64,000 nt of DNA from Treponema pectinovorum (GTDB lineage Bacteria > Spirochaetota > Spirochaetia > Treponematales > Treponemataceae). The stretch is taken from assembly GCF_900497595.1 (NCBI RefSeq), contig NZ_UFQO01000001.1, positions 434,001 to 498,000 of the forward strand, read 5' to 3'. The first letter of the stretch is position 1. Each line of letters starts with the position of its first letter. Positions 16,274 through 24,832 of this stretch are shown one piece after another. A model generated the notes under the pieces. It saw only the letters and a program-made list of their open reading frames with translations. It was not told the DNA's origin and did not search any database. Both the position numbers and the translations under genes were made by a program.

Positions 16274-16543
16274 ATGAACGTTCTAGGAATCAATTCTATA
16301 GTTTGTGAAGACACTGTTCTCTACTATCGAAGAAATTACACAGCAGTAGCAAGCATAGAATTTCTTTCAAAACAAGAAGATATTGCAATCTCTTTTACGA
16401 TTGAGATTAACCCATTTGGGCAAAAGTTTGTGCATATAACTTATCCATTGGGAACAACTTTTGATTATCCAGTCATTCCTGTAACAAAAGCGCTCAGAGA
16501 AAAGATTATTCTTATGGATAACGAAGGAAAATTACCTCTATGA
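16274..16543 (+). CDS. Small conserved-looking protein of unknown function
   Basis: An 89-residue protein from ATG 16274 with no signal peptide or membrane segment. It has strand-rich sequence (YTAVASIEFLSKQ, ISFTIEINPFGQKFVHITYP). Its end overlaps the tsaE start by four bases (ATGA), so the two are translated together. I do not recognise the family. A link to the tsaE/tsaB tRNA-modification pair is suggested only by this coupling. Confidence 0.7.
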   Translation: MNVLGINSIVCEDTVLYYRRNYTAVASIEFLSKQEDIAISFTIEINPFGQKFVHITYPLGTTFDYPVIPVTKALREKIILMDNEGKLPL

Positions 16544-16977
16544 CGATATACACTCAATCCGCACAGCAGACGATTGAACTTGGAAAAAAGATAGGAAGTT
16601 ATTTAATAAAAGGTGACATCATCGCTTTGCAAGGAACATTAGGAGTAGGAAAAACAACAATAACAAAAGGGATTGCGCTCGCCCTAAACATAGAAGATAC
16701 GATAACAAGTCCAACTTTCTGCCTTATAAGCGAATACGAAGGAAAGATGCCGCTTTATCACATGGATGTGTATCGACTTGAAGGAACAGAAGATTTTATA
16801 AACTTAGGAGTCGATGACCTGCTCTATGGAAACGGAGTTTGCATAATCGAATGGTCGGAAAAAATAATGGATGAACTTCCTGCAAAGACTATAACAATCA
16901 AAATTGAACCTGCTCAAGATTCCACTTCATCAAAGAGAGCGATAACTATAGAAAATTGGCCGTATGCCGATTTGTAA
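16540..16977 (+). CDS. tsaE: tRNA threonylcarbamoyladenosine biosynthesis ATPase TsaE
   Basis: TsaE is the ATPase partner of the TsaB-TsaD complex that makes t6A37 in ANN-decoding tRNAs. The 145-residue protein has the Walker A motif GTLGVGKTT and the family segments ITSPTFCLISEYEG, HMDVYRLEG and CIIEWSEK. Length is usual. The start overlaps the upstream small gene and tsaB follows 14 bases later, so this is a t6A cassette. Confidence 0.94.
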   Translation: MTIYTQSAQQTIELGKKIGSYLIKGDIIALQGTLGVGKTTITKGIALALNIEDTITSPTFCLISEYEGKMPLYHMDVYRLEGTEDFINLGVDDLLYGNGVCIIEWSEKIMDELPAKTITIKIEPAQDSTSSKRAITIENWPYADL

Positions 16978-16991
16978 ACGAAGGCAAAATT

Positions 16992-17675
16992 ATGAAAAGT
17001 TTAGCGATTGATTGCGCTTCAAATTGTATGACAATTTGTGCAAAAAATAATGACAACACAGCAACCTTAACTTTAGACATTGGGCAAAAGCAATCGCAGG
17101 AGATTTTACCAGCGATAGATTTTGTGCTTAAGAAACTGGAATTAAACGCCTGCGACCTTGATTATCTTACGCTTTGCAAAGGACCTGGAACTTTTACAGG
17201 TTTAAGGCTTGCTTTTTCTGCATTAAAATCGATAGAACTTGCATTTAACAAGCCTATTTATGCGGTTTCGACCCTAGAGTGCTATGCAAAACCATTTGAA
17301 AATTTTGACGGACTTGTAATTTCCTGCGTAGGTGCAAAAAAAGATCAGTTTTTTGCCGAGATTTTTGAAAACGGAAAAAGCATAATGGAAGGGCAAGATA
17401 TAGATTTAAAAAACTTATATTCAAATTTGAACACAAAAAAGCAGATTTTGTGCGTTGGCTTTGATTCTTCCGTTCTTTGTTCACTTTTAAAAGCGATGGA
17501 TTCAAATTTGGACGTAATTTATTTTGACTGCCAGATAAATACTTGTCTTACACTTTTTAAAATTGCAGAAAAAATGATTGAAGAAAAAAAAGAGCCCCTC
17601 AAAGATTTTGAAGGACCTGAATATCTTAGAAAAAGCGAAGCAGAACTTTCTCTTGAAAACAATAATCTAATTTGA
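16992..17675 (+). CDS. tsaB: tRNA threonylcarbamoyladenosine biosynthesis protein TsaB
   Basis: TsaB is the inactive TsaD-like scaffold of the t6A complex. It has 227 residues from ATG 16992. A longer in-frame start at 16956 lies inside tsaE. The signatures are [29 protein letters not shown] and [19 protein letters not shown]. The 3' end overlaps the end of csrA on the other strand by nine bases (17667-17675), a tail-to-tail overlap with no room for a terminator. Confidence 0.93.
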   Translation: MKSLAIDCASNCMTICAKNNDNTATLTLDIGQKQSQEILPAIDFVLKKLELNACDLDYLTLCKGPGTFTGLRLAFSALKSIELAFNKPIYAVSTLECYAKPFENFDGLVISCVGAKKDQFFAEIFENGKSIMEGQDIDLKNLYSNLNTKKQILCVGFDSSVLCSLLKAMDSNLDVIYFDCQINTCLTLFKIAEKMIEEKKEPLKDFEGPEYLRKSEAELSLENNNLI

Positions 17676-17897
17676 ATCAAGAAAATGTGACAATGCTTCC
17701 AAGGTTTGAGTTCCCATTGAAGCGGCTTCTTTGTTTTCTGTTTTTATCGCTTCAAAAACTTCCTGTCTAAAAACTTTTACATTTTTAGGTGCTTCCACGC
17801 CTATTTTTACCTGATCGCCACGAACTTCTATCAAAGTTATCGTTATGTCTTCGCCAATTTTTATTTTTTCATCGACTTTTCTTGATAATATCAGCAT
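17667..17897 (-). CDS. csrA: Carbon storage regulator CsrA
   Basis: This 76-residue RNA-binding dimer recognises GGA motifs near ribosome sites. It has the typical [25 protein letters not shown] start and the [16 protein letters not shown]-type RNA-binding strand. The acidic C-terminal extension ([21 protein letters not shown]) is longer than in E. coli and typical of FliW-regulated CsrA. Its start overlaps the fliW stop by one base. The expected targets are the two flaB leaders in this window, which carry suitable motifs. Confidence 0.96.
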   Translation of the reverse strand: MLILSRKVDEKIKIGEDITITLIEVRGDQVKIGVEAPKNVKVFRQEVFEAIKTENKEAASMGTQTLEALSHFLDSN

Positions 17898-18340
17898 TAC
17901 TTTGTTTCCTTATTTTTTAAAGTTTTGATGATATTATGCTTTGTAGTCCATTTTGAATCCGAGAGCACAACCTGCAAAGCAACATTATTTTTTCTATTTA
18001 TTACCAGAGGTCCCTGTAGATTTGCTGTAACAGGTCCTCCATCCGACGGAACGGTTATTATCGCAAACAGCACGACATCGCCTGGAGAGTCAATTCCTAT
18101 TTCAGAAAGAGTTTTGTCGTCAATATCAAGTTCATAATCATTTACGATTAAAAACGGGTCTACTATCAAAAAAGCAAGCCCAGCTTCTTCTATGGATTGC
18201 AGCCAGAAAAAAGGCTGATATTCAGCTTCGATTATCGCAAATTTATGATATTCATGAAAACCGTATAGTCCTTCTGGAAAATTTATGATTTGATTTTCTT
18301 CAATGCTAACGGTTCCCATAGTTTTTGTTTTTACATCCAT
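17897..18340 (-). CDS. fliW: Flagellar assembly factor FliW
   Basis: FliW binds CsrA and also flagellin; when flagellin is exported, FliW is freed and inhibits CsrA, so flagellin translation resumes. The 147-residue protein has the family segments [37 protein letters not shown] and [12 protein letters not shown]. It lies between flgL and csrA with a one-base overlap to csrA, the standard arrangement in Bacillus and spirochaetes. Confidence 0.95.
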   Translation of the reverse strand: MDVKTKTMGTVSIEENQIINFPEGLYGFHEYHKFAIIEAEYQPFFWLQSIEEAGLAFLIVDPFLIVNDYELDIDDKTLSEIGIDSPGDVVLFAIITVPSDGGPVTANLQGPLVINRKNNVALQVVLSDSKWTTKHNIIKTLKNKETK

Positions 18341-18382
18341 GTCAGTTTTGTCCTCCTTGATGCATATTTTTTAATTTTCATT

Positions 18383-19627
18383 TTATCTCATATAATTCAA
18401 CAGTGAAGAAGAATACATCTTTCCTGCATTGCTTAAAGTTGCCTGTTGAGTGTATTCGAGCATCTTTTTATCTGTCAATGCCTGCGTTATATCCAGATCG
18501 CCTTCTCGGCTTATTGCAGATGTAACATTCAATGCTGTGGCGCTGTTTCGAACGGCATCGTTTTGCAACCTTTCGTATTCGCTTCCTGATTTTGCAACCC
18601 TCGTCGTAAGATTGCCGATTCCCTGGTCAATAGATGCTAAAACTCGTGTTCCCACCGCTTGCCCGTCGCCCTGCAAAAGTGAATTTCGCAAATTTATTAC
18701 GGTATCAAAAAGCGAACCTCCAGAAATTCTCACATTGTCGGCAGTATTGTACGGAGGTTTTTGGCTTGAATCCTTTATTATGCCCAAATCATATAAAGAA
18801 TTTCCTTCAACATCTTCTAGCCAAAGCTGATGTGCATCTGTGGTTGTAAGGTTGAGTCCGTTTGTTATTGGGTCTATAGAAGCCTTAACCGCTGCTCCAG
18901 AATTATTTATTTTGGTTACGAGCGAATACATCGTATCCCCACGCTCTATCTTTATGTTTTGACCGTCAATATTTACAACACCTTCGTCCTTTGCCTGCCA
19001 TGAAGAAAGATCTCGCCCCCCAAAAAGGCGCTGCTGTTCTGCCCAAAATGTTTTTGAGCCTACATTATCAACATTTATGTATTTATTTTCGTCGACTTCA
19101 ACTTTGTTTTCGGAAATTGTGCCGTTATAGCGAACCGCGGAAATAAGAGGTTGAATCGCACCTTCGACATGGCCAAAATCAACTTCAAAAGCAGGCGCGT
19201 TTGTGTTTGTTCCTGCAAAAATTGAATTTCCGTCAGGACCAAGTGCGTTTGCATTTTGAACGAGCTCCTGCAAAAGTTCATCAACTTCAACTGCAATATT
19301 TTTGAGGTCGTCTCCATTATAAATTCCGTTTGCACCAGTTACTGCAAGTTCACGAATTCTTTGCATAATTTCGAGTGAATTTTGCATGTAGCCTTCGCGA
19401 TATTGAAACTGATCGCTTAATGTAAGAGAGTTTTTTTGAAAGTTATTTACTCGTGTCAAATAGGATTGATATTTTACGAGATGGCCGGCAGCAACAGGGT
19501 CTTCCCTCAGAGATTGAATCCTCTGCTGAGTTCCAATTTGGTTATCAATCTTATTCAATTTTCGTTCTTGAATCCTAAGATTGTACTGAGTGTTATTATT
19601 GTTCATCTGGCTTGAAATTCTTTTCAT
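18383..19627 (-). CDS. flgL: Flagellar hook-filament junction protein FlgL
   Basis: FlgL (hook-associated protein 3) joins the filament to FlgK. It has 414 residues. The flagellin-like N-terminus (MKRISSQMNNNNTQYNLRIQE...QRIQSLREDPVAA read in parts) and C-terminal helix (LDITQALTDKKMLEYTQQATLSNAGKM) are conserved. The start at 19627 is four bases after the flgK stop. It is the third gene of the flgN-flgK-flgL-fliW-csrA operon. Confidence 0.93.
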   Translation of the reverse strand: MKRISSQMNNNNTQYNLRIQERKLNKIDNQIGTQQRIQSLREDPVAAGHLVKYQSYLTRVNNFQKNSLTLSDQFQYREGYMQNSLEIMQRIRELAVTGANGIYNGDDLKNIAVEVDELLQELVQNANALGPDGNSIFAGTNTNAPAFEVDFGHVEGAIQPLISAVRYNGTISENKVEVDENKYINVDNVGSKTFWAEQQRLFGGRDLSSWQAKDEGVVNIDGQNIKIERGDTMYSLVTKINNSGAAVKASIDPITNGLNLTTTDAHQLWLEDVEGNSLYDLGIIKDSSQKPPYNTADNVRISGGSLFDTVINLRNSLLQGDGQAVGTRVLASIDQGIGNLTTRVAKSGSEYERLQNDAVRNSATALNVTSAISREGDLDITQALTDKKMLEYTQQATLSNAGKMYSSSLLNYMR

Positions 19628-19631
19628 TTAA

Positions 19632-21500
19632 CTACACTCCAAGACGATTTATTATAGTATCCAGCATCTGATCTATTACACTTACATATTTTGCGGCTGC
19701 ATTGTATCCATGCTGAAATTTTATTATGTCGGCAAGTTCTTCATCGATGTTTACTCCGCTTATTGAATCGCGAAGATTTCGTAAATCTCCCATTATTGCG
19801 TTTTGGCTTAAAAGCATATTTTCCGCCTGCTCGCCTTTTAGACCGACATTTGTAACTGTCTCTGCAAAATAGTCGTCAAAAGTTCTGCTTTCGCCTATCA
19901 TAACGCTGGTATTTCTTATAGAAGCGATTTCTACCGCTGCTCTTCCGTCTCCTATTACTGCTCTGCCTTGTGCATTTGGGAATGCTGCTGCAACGCTATT
20001 TACATCGCTTTTTATAGCAGGATTTACTGCTATGTAGTCGCTTGGATTCATAACAGGAGCGGTTGAATAAGAGCCTTGAAGGCGGTCTACAGCATCTGCT
20101 ACAGAAAAATCAAAGGCATTTTCTTGTCCACTTCCATTTAAAATACCAGAATAACCTGCCAAAAATAGACCAGAATCTTCTACGTGCCGAATTACAAAAT
20201 CAGGATTTTCCATCGCTTGGCTTGTAGTCGCTTTTAAAACCAAACGATTTTCCCTGTCTAAATATGCCTTTACTTCACCTTGAGAATCGTTTATGCGAGC
20301 GATAACCGCTTCTATAGTGTCGTTTGCATGGTAAGGAACTGTGATATTGCCGGAACTTGCGGACAAAGTCATTACGCCTTCAAGCCCAACTTTTTCCTGC
20401 GGATTTAGAGAGTTTGTTCCTGTAAATCTAAAGATATAAGAAGAATCGTTTTGCCCGTCGCCATTTCTGTCGTAATTGCCTTTTGCATCTGTAACAAAAG
20501 GATGCTGAACAAAAAAATCCAAATTTGTAACATTGTTCAATCCGATACCTGCACGGTGAACATCGTTTACTAAATCCGTAAAGTTCATTGCCATAGTATT
20601 TAAAGATTGAATTTCACTTCGTATATCCGAATCTCGCAGTTCTATGAGGGCACCGAGTTTTCCGCCTTTTACGTCTGCAACTAATTTTGTATCGCTCCAG
20701 ACAACTGTGTCGTAGCCGTTATTGTCTGTGTTTGCAACTAAATCAAAACTGCGATTAACGCTACCTTGAACCAAAATCTGCCCTTCAAGATGAACCATAA
20801 ATTCATCAGAATCGCGGGAATCCGTCGTTATGTTTGCAAGAGATGAAAGTTTTTCTACTAACAAATCTCTTCTATCCAAAAGGTCGTTAGGATTGTCGCC
20901 CATAGCTTTTGAGCAAACATTTTCGCCTTTTATATCTGCAATCTGTTTTTTATAATCTTTTATCTGCCTTACAGTTGCTTCGATGTCGCCATTTATCAAA
21001 GTTCCAATTCCAAAAAGAGCTTTATACCGCTCGGTTTTTTTTTCTGCAGGGTTTTCTCCGCGGGTCACAACCGCCTGTCTTGCCGCTTTACTGTCTGGAT
21101 AGATTGAAAGTTCCTGCCATGACTGCCAAAATTTGTCCATATTAGTGCGCACAGAAACGTCTGCAGGTTCGTTATAGATTTTTTCAATCATCGAATAATA
21201 ATGCTCACGGCTTTCCCAATAGGATTCTTTGTTAGTTTGAGCGACAATCCTTTGGTCAAGCATCTCATCACGCAAACGAGTTATGCTTTCGATTGAAGTC
21301 CCCTGCCCAATCTGCCCCGGAGTTTCTGCTCTTGTTAAATCTGGTCGATAAATAGGGTCAAAAGTTTTTACCTGAACTCTCTGCCTTGAATAACCTTCTG
21401 TGTCTGCATTTGAAATATTATGACCTGCAATTTGAACTTGCTGGCTGTGAGTCATTATGCTTCTTTTTCCGAGTTCTATTCCTGCAAAAGAATTTGCCAT
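19632..21500 (-). CDS. flgK: Flagellar hook-associated protein FlgK
   Basis: FlgK (HAP1) is the first junction protein above the hook. It has 622 residues. The N-terminal rod/hook signature includes SQQVQIAGHNISNADTEGYS and RQRVQV. The C-terminal end has the partner signature (VNIDEELADIIKFQHGYNAAAKYVSVIDQMLD, given here in parts of one helix). The middle is longer than in the enteric protein. It sits 12 bases after flgN and four before flgL. It shares the sigma-28-type promoter upstream of flgN. Confidence 0.94.
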   Translation of the reverse strand: MANSFAGIELGKRSIMTHSQQVQIAGHNISNADTEGYSRQRVQVKTFDPIYRPDLTRAETPGQIGQGTSIESITRLRDEMLDQRIVAQTNKESYWESREHYYSMIEKIYNEPADVSVRTNMDKFWQSWQELSIYPDSKAARQAVVTRGENPAEKKTERYKALFGIGTLINGDIEATVRQIKDYKKQIADIKGENVCSKAMGDNPNDLLDRRDLLVEKLSSLANITTDSRDSDEFMVHLEGQILVQGSVNRSFDLVANTDNNGYDTVVWSDTKLVADVKGGKLGALIELRDSDIRSEIQSLNTMAMNFTDLVNDVHRAGIGLNNVTNLDFFVQHPFVTDAKGNYDRNGDGQNDSSYIFRFTGTNSLNPQEKVGLEGVMTLSASSGNITVPYHANDTIEAVIARINDSQGEVKAYLDRENRLVLKATTSQAMENPDFVIRHVEDSGLFLAGYSGILNGSGQENAFDFSVADAVDRLQGSYSTAPVMNPSDYIAVNPAIKSDVNSVAAAFPNAQGRAVIGDGRAAVEIASIRNTSVMIGESRTFDDYFAETVTNVGLKGEQAENMLLSQNAIMGDLRNLRDSISGVNIDEELADIIKFQHGYNAAAKYVSVIDQMLDTIINRLGV

Positions 21501-21512
21501 TTTTTCCCCCTT

Positions 21513-21974
21513 TTAGATAACTTGATCTACAACGACATTACTAGGTTCAATTTTTATGAATTTTCCGCTACGTGAATAAGTTACATTCCTTCTTTCTGGT
21601 AGAACTTCGTCAAAAATTCCCTGTAAAAATTGCTTTGTAGTTGATATGTATTCGTTTAAGACTTTATTTTTTAATTTTGATTTTTTTAACTTGGAACGCA
21701 CATCGCACAAAAAGGGAGATATTTCAAAGCGTTTTTGAATTCCAGTTTTTTCTGTTAAAACAACCCTATCGTTTTCTAGTTTTACAAATTCTTCGCTCAT
21801 CTGTTGAAGGCATGATAACGAGTCTTCAAGTTCAAGCCACTTCCTTTTTAAAACACAGGAATGAACTTCTTCCTGTTTTTGTAAAATCTCATCCAAAATA
21901 GAAGATTCCTTTTTAAGTACGTCTATAAGTTCTTTATTCAATTCAAAATTCTCTTTCATAGCATTTTCGTCCAT
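21513..21974 (-). CDS. flgN: FlgN-like flagellar export chaperone
   Basis: A 153-residue, helical, charged protein with a coiled-coil N-terminal half (ELIDVLKKESSILDEILQKQ) typical of FlgN, the cytoplasmic chaperone of FlgK and FlgL. FlgN family sequences are poorly conserved, so the assignment rests on the fold type, length and position directly upstream of flgK. The start is ATG 21974; an in-frame ATG five codons later is possible. It is the first gene of the operon behind a good sigma-28-type promoter. Confidence 0.75.
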   Translation of the reverse strand: MDENAMKENFELNKELIDVLKKESSILDEILQKQEEVHSCVLKRKWLELEDSLSCLQQMSEEFVKLENDRVVLTEKTGIQKRFEISPFLCDVRSKLKKSKLKNKVLNEYISTTKQFLQGIFDEVLPERRNVTYSRSGKFIKIEPSNVVVDQVI

Positions 21975-21998
21975 AAAAACTACACTCCTACACTTTCA

Positions 21999-22025
21999 TT
22001 ATCGGATGAATAAAAAACCTCTTTA
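21999..22025 (-). promoter_or_regulatory. Sigma-28 (FliA) type promoter of the flgN operon
   Basis: Read on the minus strand, TAAA (22025-22022), fifteen bases, then TCCGATAA (22006-21999). This differs from the TAAA-N15-GCCGATAA consensus at one base. It lies 25 bases upstream of the flgN start. Confidence 0.8.
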
Positions 22026-22127
22026 TAAAAATTGCTTTTGTTTCAATAAAAAAAATAAGGCAATTAAACATTTTGATTATTGACACTCTAATTGACTTTT
22101 TGATAGTATGGAACACATCAGTTACAC

Positions 22128-22200
22128 GGTGCCTGTAGCTCAGGGGTAGAGTTCCAGATTGTGGATCTGGCTGTCGTGGGTTCGAAACCCACCAGGCACC
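22128..22200 (+). tRNA. tRNA-His (GTG)
   Basis: Acceptor GTGCCTG (22129-22135) pairs with CAGGCAC (22193-22199). The loop TTGTGGA gives anticodon GTG. An extra 5' G (22128) faces C at 22200, as is typical for tRNA-His. It is the first of five tandem tRNAs. Confidence 0.95.
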
Positions 22201-22257
22201 CACTTCCTAAGATAAGGTTTTCTACCGTAACTATGCTTTCCACTGTTGATTTACTTT

Positions 22258-22331
22258 GCGTTTGTAGCTCAACTGGATAGAGCAACGGACTTCGAATCCG
22301 TAGGTTGCACGTTCAAGCCGTGTCAGACGCA
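22258..22331 (+). tRNA. tRNA-Arg (TCG)
   Basis: Acceptor GCGTTTG pairs with CAGACGC. The anticodon loop CTTCGAA gives TCG. The T arm is GCACG-TTCAAGC-CGTGT. CCA is not encoded. Confidence 0.93.
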
Positions 22332-22348
22332 GTAATTGGTTTTTATAA

Positions 22349-22421
22349 GGGCGACTAGCTCAGTTGGTAGAGCAACAGACTCTTAATCTGTGGGTCCGGG
22401 GTTCGAACCCCCGGTCGCTCA
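22349..22421 (+). tRNA. tRNA-Lys (CTT)
   Basis: Acceptor GGGCGAC (22349-22355) pairs with GTCGCTC (22414-22420). The anticodon loop CTCTTAA gives CTT. The T arm is CGGGG-TTCGAAC-CCCCG. Confidence 0.94.
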
Positions 22422-22496
22422 TATTTTTCAAGCATGGGGTTTGAAAAATACATTTGGTCGGATTGTGACTTGTGTCTTGAGCCGAATAGAACACTT

Positions 22497-22576
22497 GCGA
22501 GAGTGGTGAAATTGGCATACACGCTAGACTTAGGATCTAGTGCTTCGGCGTAAGGGTTCAAGTCCCTTCTCTCGCA
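22497..22576 (+). tRNA. tRNA-Leu (TAG)
   Basis: Acceptor GCGAGAG pairs with CTCTCGC. The anticodon loop CTTAGGA gives TAG. The long variable arm (TGCTTCGGCG region) marks a class II tRNA. Confidence 0.94.
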
Positions 22577-22609
22577 TAATTTATTGTAAAATAAATTTGC
22601 TTTTTTTTT

Positions 22610-22681
22610 GCGGAAATAGCTCAGTGGTAGAGCGCCACCTTGCCAAGGTGGATGTCGCGGGTCCGACTCCCGTTTTCCGCT
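22610..22681 (+). tRNA. tRNA-Gly (GCC)
   Basis: Acceptor GCGGAAA pairs with TTTCCGC (22674-22680). The anticodon loop TTGCCAA gives GCC. The T loop reads TCCGACT, so position 55 is C instead of the near-universal T. Confidence 0.93.
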
Positions 22682-22690
22682 CTAAGAGAA

Positions 22691-22724
22691 GGCGATTTGG
22701 ATTTCATCTGAATCGCTTTTTTTA
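22691..22724 (+). terminator. Rho-independent terminator after the tRNA cluster
   Basis: GCGATT (22692-22697) pairs with AATCGC (22711-22716), with an inner GGAT/ATC pairing. A T run follows. It ends the tRNA transcript just before tig. Confidence 0.8.
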
Positions 22725-22747
22725 TATTTTTTTAAGGGGCCACCAAA

Positions 22748-24106
22748 GTGAAATTTACAAAAGAAATCACAAAACTTGAGCATTCAGCAGCAAAGTTGAC
22801 GGTAACGGTTGCAAAAAAAGACGTAGAAGAAAGCTACAAAACGACACTTGGTAAGTATGTAAAACAGGTTCAAATTCCTGGTTTCCGCAAAGGTCATGTG
22901 CCAGCGGCTGTACTGGAACGCAAATACGGCGAACAGATTAAGATGGAGGCCGCAAGCGATCTCATTGACGGAGTACTTAACGAAATTTTTCAGGACGAAA
23001 AAGATATTTCATCTCGCCCTCTTCCTTATGTTCAGCCAAAAATGGACGAAATTCCAGCGTTTGATACTTCAAAAGATTTTACTTTCACAGTAACTTATGA
23101 CGTTTTCCCAACTGTTGAAGTAAAAGATTTTAACGGAATTTCTGTAAAAGAAGCGCAGGTAACTATTGGCGATGAAGAAGTTGCAGAAGAATTAAAAGGC
23201 ATTCAAGAACGCAATGCTGTCGTTATTGATAAAAAAGAAGATGAAAAAGCAGAAAAAGACAATATCGTAACTCTCGATATAGAAGAAATCGATGATGATG
23301 GAAAAGCTGTTGAAGGAACGAAGCGTTCAGGATTCACCTTTACAATTGGAACAAAAGAAAATGTTTATAAAATTGACGATGAAATCATCGGAATGAAAGT
23401 AAACGAAACCAAAGAAATCACAAAAAAATATCCAAAAACAGAAGAAGATAAAGAGCTAGCTGGAAAAACAAAAAAATACAGCGTAACTATAAAACAAATT
23501 AAAGTTAGAAATCTTCCTGCTTTGGACGATGATTTAGCACAGGATGTAAGTGAAAAATATAAAACTCTTGCAGATTTAAAAGCAGACATTCTTAAAAACT
23601 TGAACACTGCAAAAGACAGAAAAATCAAAGAATTAAAAGTTAATTCTCTCTTAGAACAACTTGTTGAAAAAAATCCTATCGAAATTCCTGCTTCAATGCT
23701 CGATGCAGAACTTGCAGGAAGATGGAATATGATGGCTCAGCAGTTCCAGACAACTCCAGAAGAACTTGAAAAAATGATACTCGCTTCTGGGCAGAAAAAA
23801 GAAGATATGCTTACAACTTGGACTGGCGATGCAGAAAAAATGCTCAAGAGCCGCATAATAGTGGACTCTCTCATGCGTTCAAAGAATATATCTGTAACTC
23901 CAGAAGAAATTGAAGAAGCATATAAAACTCTGGCAGAAACAAATGGAATCTCTATTGAAGAAGTTAAAAAACACTATGCGGATCCTCGCTCAAAAGAATA
24001 CTTCATCGATGATGTAAAAGAGCAGAAACTGTATGACGAAATTTTTAAAGAAGTTAAGGTTTCAAAAGGAGAAAAAACTTCCTTTGCAGATCTCTTTAAG
24101 AAATAA
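22748..24106 (+). CDS. tig: Trigger factor (ribosome-associated chaperone, peptidyl-prolyl isomerase)
   Basis: Trigger factor binds nascent chains at the ribosome exit. The 452-residue protein starts at GTG 22748, eight bases after AAGGGG. The ribosome-binding loop is IPGFRKGHVPAAVLE (the GFRxGxxP signature) near residue 44. The FKBP-like middle runs from about 155 to 245 and the helical C-terminal chaperone domain from about 260 to 430. It is followed by a terminator and then clpP-clpX, the classic gene order. Confidence 0.96.
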   Translation: MKFTKEITKLEHSAAKLTVTVAKKDVEESYKTTLGKYVKQVQIPGFRKGHVPAAVLERKYGEQIKMEAASDLIDGVLNEIFQDEKDISSRPLPYVQPKMDEIPAFDTSKDFTFTVTYDVFPTVEVKDFNGISVKEAQVTIGDEEVAEELKGIQERNAVVIDKKEDEKAEKDNIVTLDIEEIDDDGKAVEGTKRSGFTFTIGTKENVYKIDDEIIGMKVNETKEITKKYPKTEEDKELAGKTKKYSVTIKQIKVRNLPALDDDLAQDVSEKYKTLADLKADILKNLNTAKDRKIKELKVNSLLEQLVEKNPIEIPASMLDAELAGRWNMMAQQFQTTPEELEKMILASGQKKEDMLTTWTGDAEKMLKSRIIVDSLMRSKNISVTPEEIEEAYKTLAETNGISIEEVKKHYADPRSKEYFIDDVKEQKLYDEIFKEVKVSKGEKTSFADLFKK

Positions 24107-24125
24107 GTAAATAAAAACGATAATG

Positions 24126-24168
24126 ACGGAATGTAGCCTAAAAAGCCGTTACATTCCGTTTTTTTTTG
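24126..24168 (+). terminator. Rho-independent terminator between tig and clpP
   Basis: ACGGAATGTA (24126-24135) pairs with TACATTCCGT (24150-24159), followed by a run of T. Confidence 0.9.
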
Positions 24169-24212
24169 ATTTTTCATCTGTTTATTACTATATTTATACT
24201 GGAGTTAACAAT

Positions 24213-24830
24213 ATGAATGAAAGAATGAACAATTTAGTACCACATGTAATCGAACGCTCTGGAAATGGAGAAAGGGTTTACGATATTTTTTCTCGCCTTT
24301 TAAAAGAAAGAATTATTTTTGTAGACGGCGAAATCGATGATGCAACTGCCGACTTGATAGTGGCACAAATTTTATTTTTGGAATCCGAAAATCCTGACAA
24401 AGATATAAGCATGTATATCAATTCGCCTGGTGGAAGCGTTACAGCAGGGCTAGCAATCTATGACACTATGCAATACGTAAGGTGCGATATTCAAACAATC
24501 TGCATAGGACAAGCCTGCTCTATGGGTGCTTTGCTTTTGGCAGGCGGAACCATCGGAAAACGCTATTCACTTCCTTCAAGCAGAATTATGATTCATCAAC
24601 CTTCTGGCGGAGTTAGAGGACAGGAAAGCGATATAACAGTTCAGGCAAAAGAGTTGTTGAGGATAAAAAAACTTTCTATAAACTTTCTTGCAGAAAAAAC
24701 AGGAAAAACTTATGAACAGATTGCAAAGGATATTGAACGCGATTTTTATATGACCGCAACAGAAGCAAAAGAATATGGAATCGTAGATAAGGTTATGCCT
24801 AAAAGAATAAATGAGAAGGAGACAGTGTAA
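24213..24830 (+). CDS. clpP: ATP-dependent Clp protease proteolytic subunit
   Basis: ClpP forms the 14-subunit serine protease chamber used with ClpX. From ATG 24213 (behind GGAGT) it has 205 residues. The serine site is [14 protein letters not shown] and the histidine site is [12 protein letters not shown] longer in-frame start at 24123 lies in the terminator and is rejected. clpX starts two bases after the stop, so the two are co-translated. Confidence 0.96.
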   Translation: MNERMNNLVPHVIERSGNGERVYDIFSRLLKERIIFVDGEIDDATADLIVAQILFLESENPDKDISMYINSPGGSVTAGLAIYDTMQYVRCDIQTICIGQACSMGALLLAGGTIGKRYSLPSSRIMIHQPSGGVRGQESDITVQAKELLRIKKLSINFLAEKTGKTYEQIAKDIERDFYMTATEAKEYGIVDKVMPKRINEKETV

Positions 24831-24832
24831 TA

